Shown here: piece by piece, positions 5,264-6,526 of the stretch
Position numbering within the stretch: position 1 is the first letter of the stretch
How the letters are laid out: every line of letters starts with the position of its first letter
Origin: an uncultured Bacteroidales bacterium
GTDB lineage: Bacteria; Bacteroidota; Bacteroidia; Bacteroidales; Marinilabiliaceae
Direction: 5' to 3'
Length of the DNA stretch: 6,526 bases
Assembly: GCA_937892095.1 (NCBI GenBank)
Contig: CALAVC010000228.1
Span: 1-6,526 of the forward strand
Notes under the pieces: generated by a model
What the model was told of the DNA's origin: nothing
What the model saw: the letters and a program-made list of their open reading frames with translations, nothing else
The model's database searches: none
Made by a program: the position numbers and the translations under genes

Positions 5264-6526
5264 GTGAAAGTAAAAACAGCAATGGTGGTGTCCGTGGCAA
5301 CACTTGCTACCACATCGATTATGGCACAAGAAGCAACTCCCAAATTCTCGCTCGAAAACACGCTATACGGCGGTTACCAAATTTCGCAATACTACCCCTT
5401 CGACATCAACTATTGGCTCTGTAAGTCGAAAGACCGAATTGTCAACTATACACCAGATGGTCAAATAGAGTCGCAGACGTCTGCTGGCAAGCGTTCACCC
5501 CTAATCAGCTACAACGATTTGGCCGAGCGCTTCGGCGTGTCGCTTTCGGTTGTTCGTGTCGATAGCCCCGAACGAATTTGGCTAACCGACCACAACGATG
5601 TCTATTGTGGCAACATTGTCAAAGACGCTCCCAGTGCCATGTCGCGCTTCGAAGGTCCTTTCGACGATATGTCTATTTCGCCTACTGGCACGGCTGTTGC
5701 CATGACAGACGATTGCGACCTCTACATCGTAACGCAATCTGAGAAAATAAAGGTTAATGCCGTGGTCGAAAGTGGTGTGCGTTATGGTTCTACTGTTCAC
5801 CGCAACGAGTTTGGCATAGAGGGAGGCATGTTTTGGAGTCCAGACGGAAGCAAACTCTGTTTCTATCGCAAAGACGAAAGCATGGTCAGCATATATCCGC
5901 TTGTCGACGTGGCGTCGGCCCAATGCGCCTCGGTCGTCCCGACACGCTATCCTATGGCTGGCAGTGTGTCCGAAATCGTTACGATAGGCGTCTACGACCT
6001 CGCAACAAAACAAACAGTCTATTTGTCTAACCCACATTCGGCCGACTACCTAACCAACATTTCTTGGTCGCCCGATAGCAAATCTATCTGTGTTGCCGAA
6101 GTCAATCGAGAGCAAAACCACGTCGATGTAAATATCTACAATGCCATTTCTGGTCAGCTGACCAAAACGCTCTTTTCCGAAGACAACGAAAAGTGGGTAG
6201 AACCCATGGAACCTGCCGTTTGGACCGACAACGAACATTTTCTTTGGCTCTCCTATCGCGACGGATTCCGACACGCCTATCTCTACAATGTTGCCGACGG
6301 CAGTTGTCGTCAGCTGACAAACGGCGAATGGTGCATAACGCGTCTCTATGGTTACAATGCCAAGCAAAAGCGTTTCGTCATTCAGGCCAATCGCGAAGGT
6401 TATCTATATAGAAACGTCTATGCCCTTTCGCCCGACGGCAAGTTAACCAACCTTTCGCCCGGCAAGTCGTACAGCCATGCGCTGATGGAACCAGCTAATA
6501 ATCAGTTGATTATATATAGCAGTAGT
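5264..6526 (+). CDS. S9 family peptidase, DPP-IV-like, N-terminal part (3' partial)
   Basis: Predicted periplasmic serine exopeptidase that removes di- or tripeptides from oligopeptide N-termini, as in the DPP-IV and prolyl tripeptidyl peptidase group. The frame is open for 421 codons to the right edge, so no stop is present. The GTG at 5264 is preferred: it gives MKVKT, a hydrophobic core VVSVATLATTSI and a cleavage site near residue 21 (MA/QEATPKF), while a TAG at 5252 blocks anything earlier. The alternative ATG at 5282 lacks the basic n-region. Beyond the signal lies the DPP-IV N-terminal beta-propeller: LYGGYQISQYYPFD, then GVRYGSTVHRNEFGI, whose Glu182 may be one of the substrate N-terminus-binding glutamates. 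FWSPDGSKLCFYRKDESMV, ISWSPDSKSI and SYRDGFRHAYLYN (330-342) follow. These are the usual propeller blades of Bacteroidota members. The alpha/beta-hydrolase domain with the Gly-x-Ser-x-Gly nucleophile, Asp and His lies past the window, so activity and dipeptidyl versus tripeptidyl specificity cannot be judged. Confidence 0.92.
   Translation, partial: MKVKTAMVVSVATLATTSIMAQEATPKFSLENTLYGGYQISQYYPFDINYWLCKSKDRIVNYTPDGQIESQTSAGKRSPLISYNDLAERFGVSLSVVRVDSPERIWLTDHNDVYCGNIVKDAPSAMSRFEGPFDDMSISPTGTAVAMTDDCDLYIVTQSEKIKVNAVVESGVRYGSTVHRNEFGIEGGMFWSPDGSKLCFYRKDESMVSIYPLVDVASAQCASVVPTRYPMAGSVSEIVTIGVYDLATKQTVYLSNPHSADYLTNISWSPDSKSICVAEVNREQNHVDVNIYNAISGQLTKTLFSEDNEKWVEPMEPAVWTDNEHFLWLSYRDGFRHAYLYNVADGSCRQLTNGEWCITRLYGYNAKQKRFVIQANREGYLYRNVYALSPDGKLTNLSPGKSYSHALMEPANNQLIIYSSS

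Noticed and set aside
5242..5424. 60-codon plus-strand frame starting at 5242
   Set aside because: Out of frame with the peptidase and overlapping its signal peptide; its start falls inside the promoter box and the product has no recognisable features.
5582..6367. Minus-strand open frames of 151 and 105 codons
   Set aside because: They lie antisense to the S9 peptidase beta-propeller, whose frame is open throughout and matches the family. The antisense products show no family features.
1..6526. CRISPR array, tRNA or rRNA gene, insertion sequence, defence or toxin-antitoxin module
   Set aside because: No regularly spaced repeats, transposase-like or inverted-terminal-repeat structure, or RNA gene signatures were seen on either strand. 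All sizeable stretches are explained by the five genes.

Overview
The window looks like a piece of a Bacteroidota chromosome, probably order Bacteroidales and close to Prevotella or Bacteroides. Four things point there. A secreted pectate lyase ends in a short type IX secretion (T9SS)-like tail. One gene is preceded by an exact TAnnTTTG -7 promoter box. There is a DUF3467 protein of the kind common in that phylum. A dipeptidyl peptidase IV-like protein carries Bacteroidota-style motifs (HRNEFGI, RKDES, SYRDGFRHAYLYN). Start regions are A-rich and lack clear Shine-Dalgarno sequences. The species cannot be named from the sequence.

Layout. (1) 2-1453, plus strand: the C-terminal part of a SNF2-family helicase/ATPase whose N-terminus lies off the left edge. 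(2) 1454-1531: a short convergent gap filled by a strong 16-bp hairpin that probably terminates transcription from both sides. (3) 1532-4216, minus strand: a large secreted PL1-type pectate lyase with an N-terminal beta-sandwich-like region, a fibronectin-III-like domain, the lyase fold, a calcium-binding Asp-rich stretch and the T9SS-like tail. (4) 4291-4776 and 4780-5091, minus strand: a DUF4112 membrane protein and a DUF3467 protein, three bases apart and clearly one transcription unit, with DUF3467 first. The lyase follows in the same direction about 34 nt after the DUF4112 stop. (5) 5092-5263: a divergent intergenic region with a good promoter box for the right-hand gene. (6) 5264-6526, plus strand: the signal peptide and most of the beta-propeller of an S9 (DPP-IV-like) peptidase, cut by the right edge before its catalytic domain.

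The genes do not form an obvious single pathway. The lyase (pectin breakdown at or outside the cell surface) and the peptidase (periplasmic oligopeptide trimming) both suit a saccharolytic and proteolytic gut or oral anaerobe. SNF2, DUF4112 and DUF3467 look like housekeeping or unknown-function genes.

The most notable observation is at the start of the lyase. Its signal peptide is readable only if one base is removed between a well-placed ATG (4256) and the body of the gene. A run of seven A residues lies just there. As given, the gene has only a TTG start inside what should be the signal peptide. This is either a homopolymer sequencing error or a slippage-prone on/off switch. I found no RNA gene, CRISPR array, insertion sequence or defence system, and no convincing new multi-gene system.
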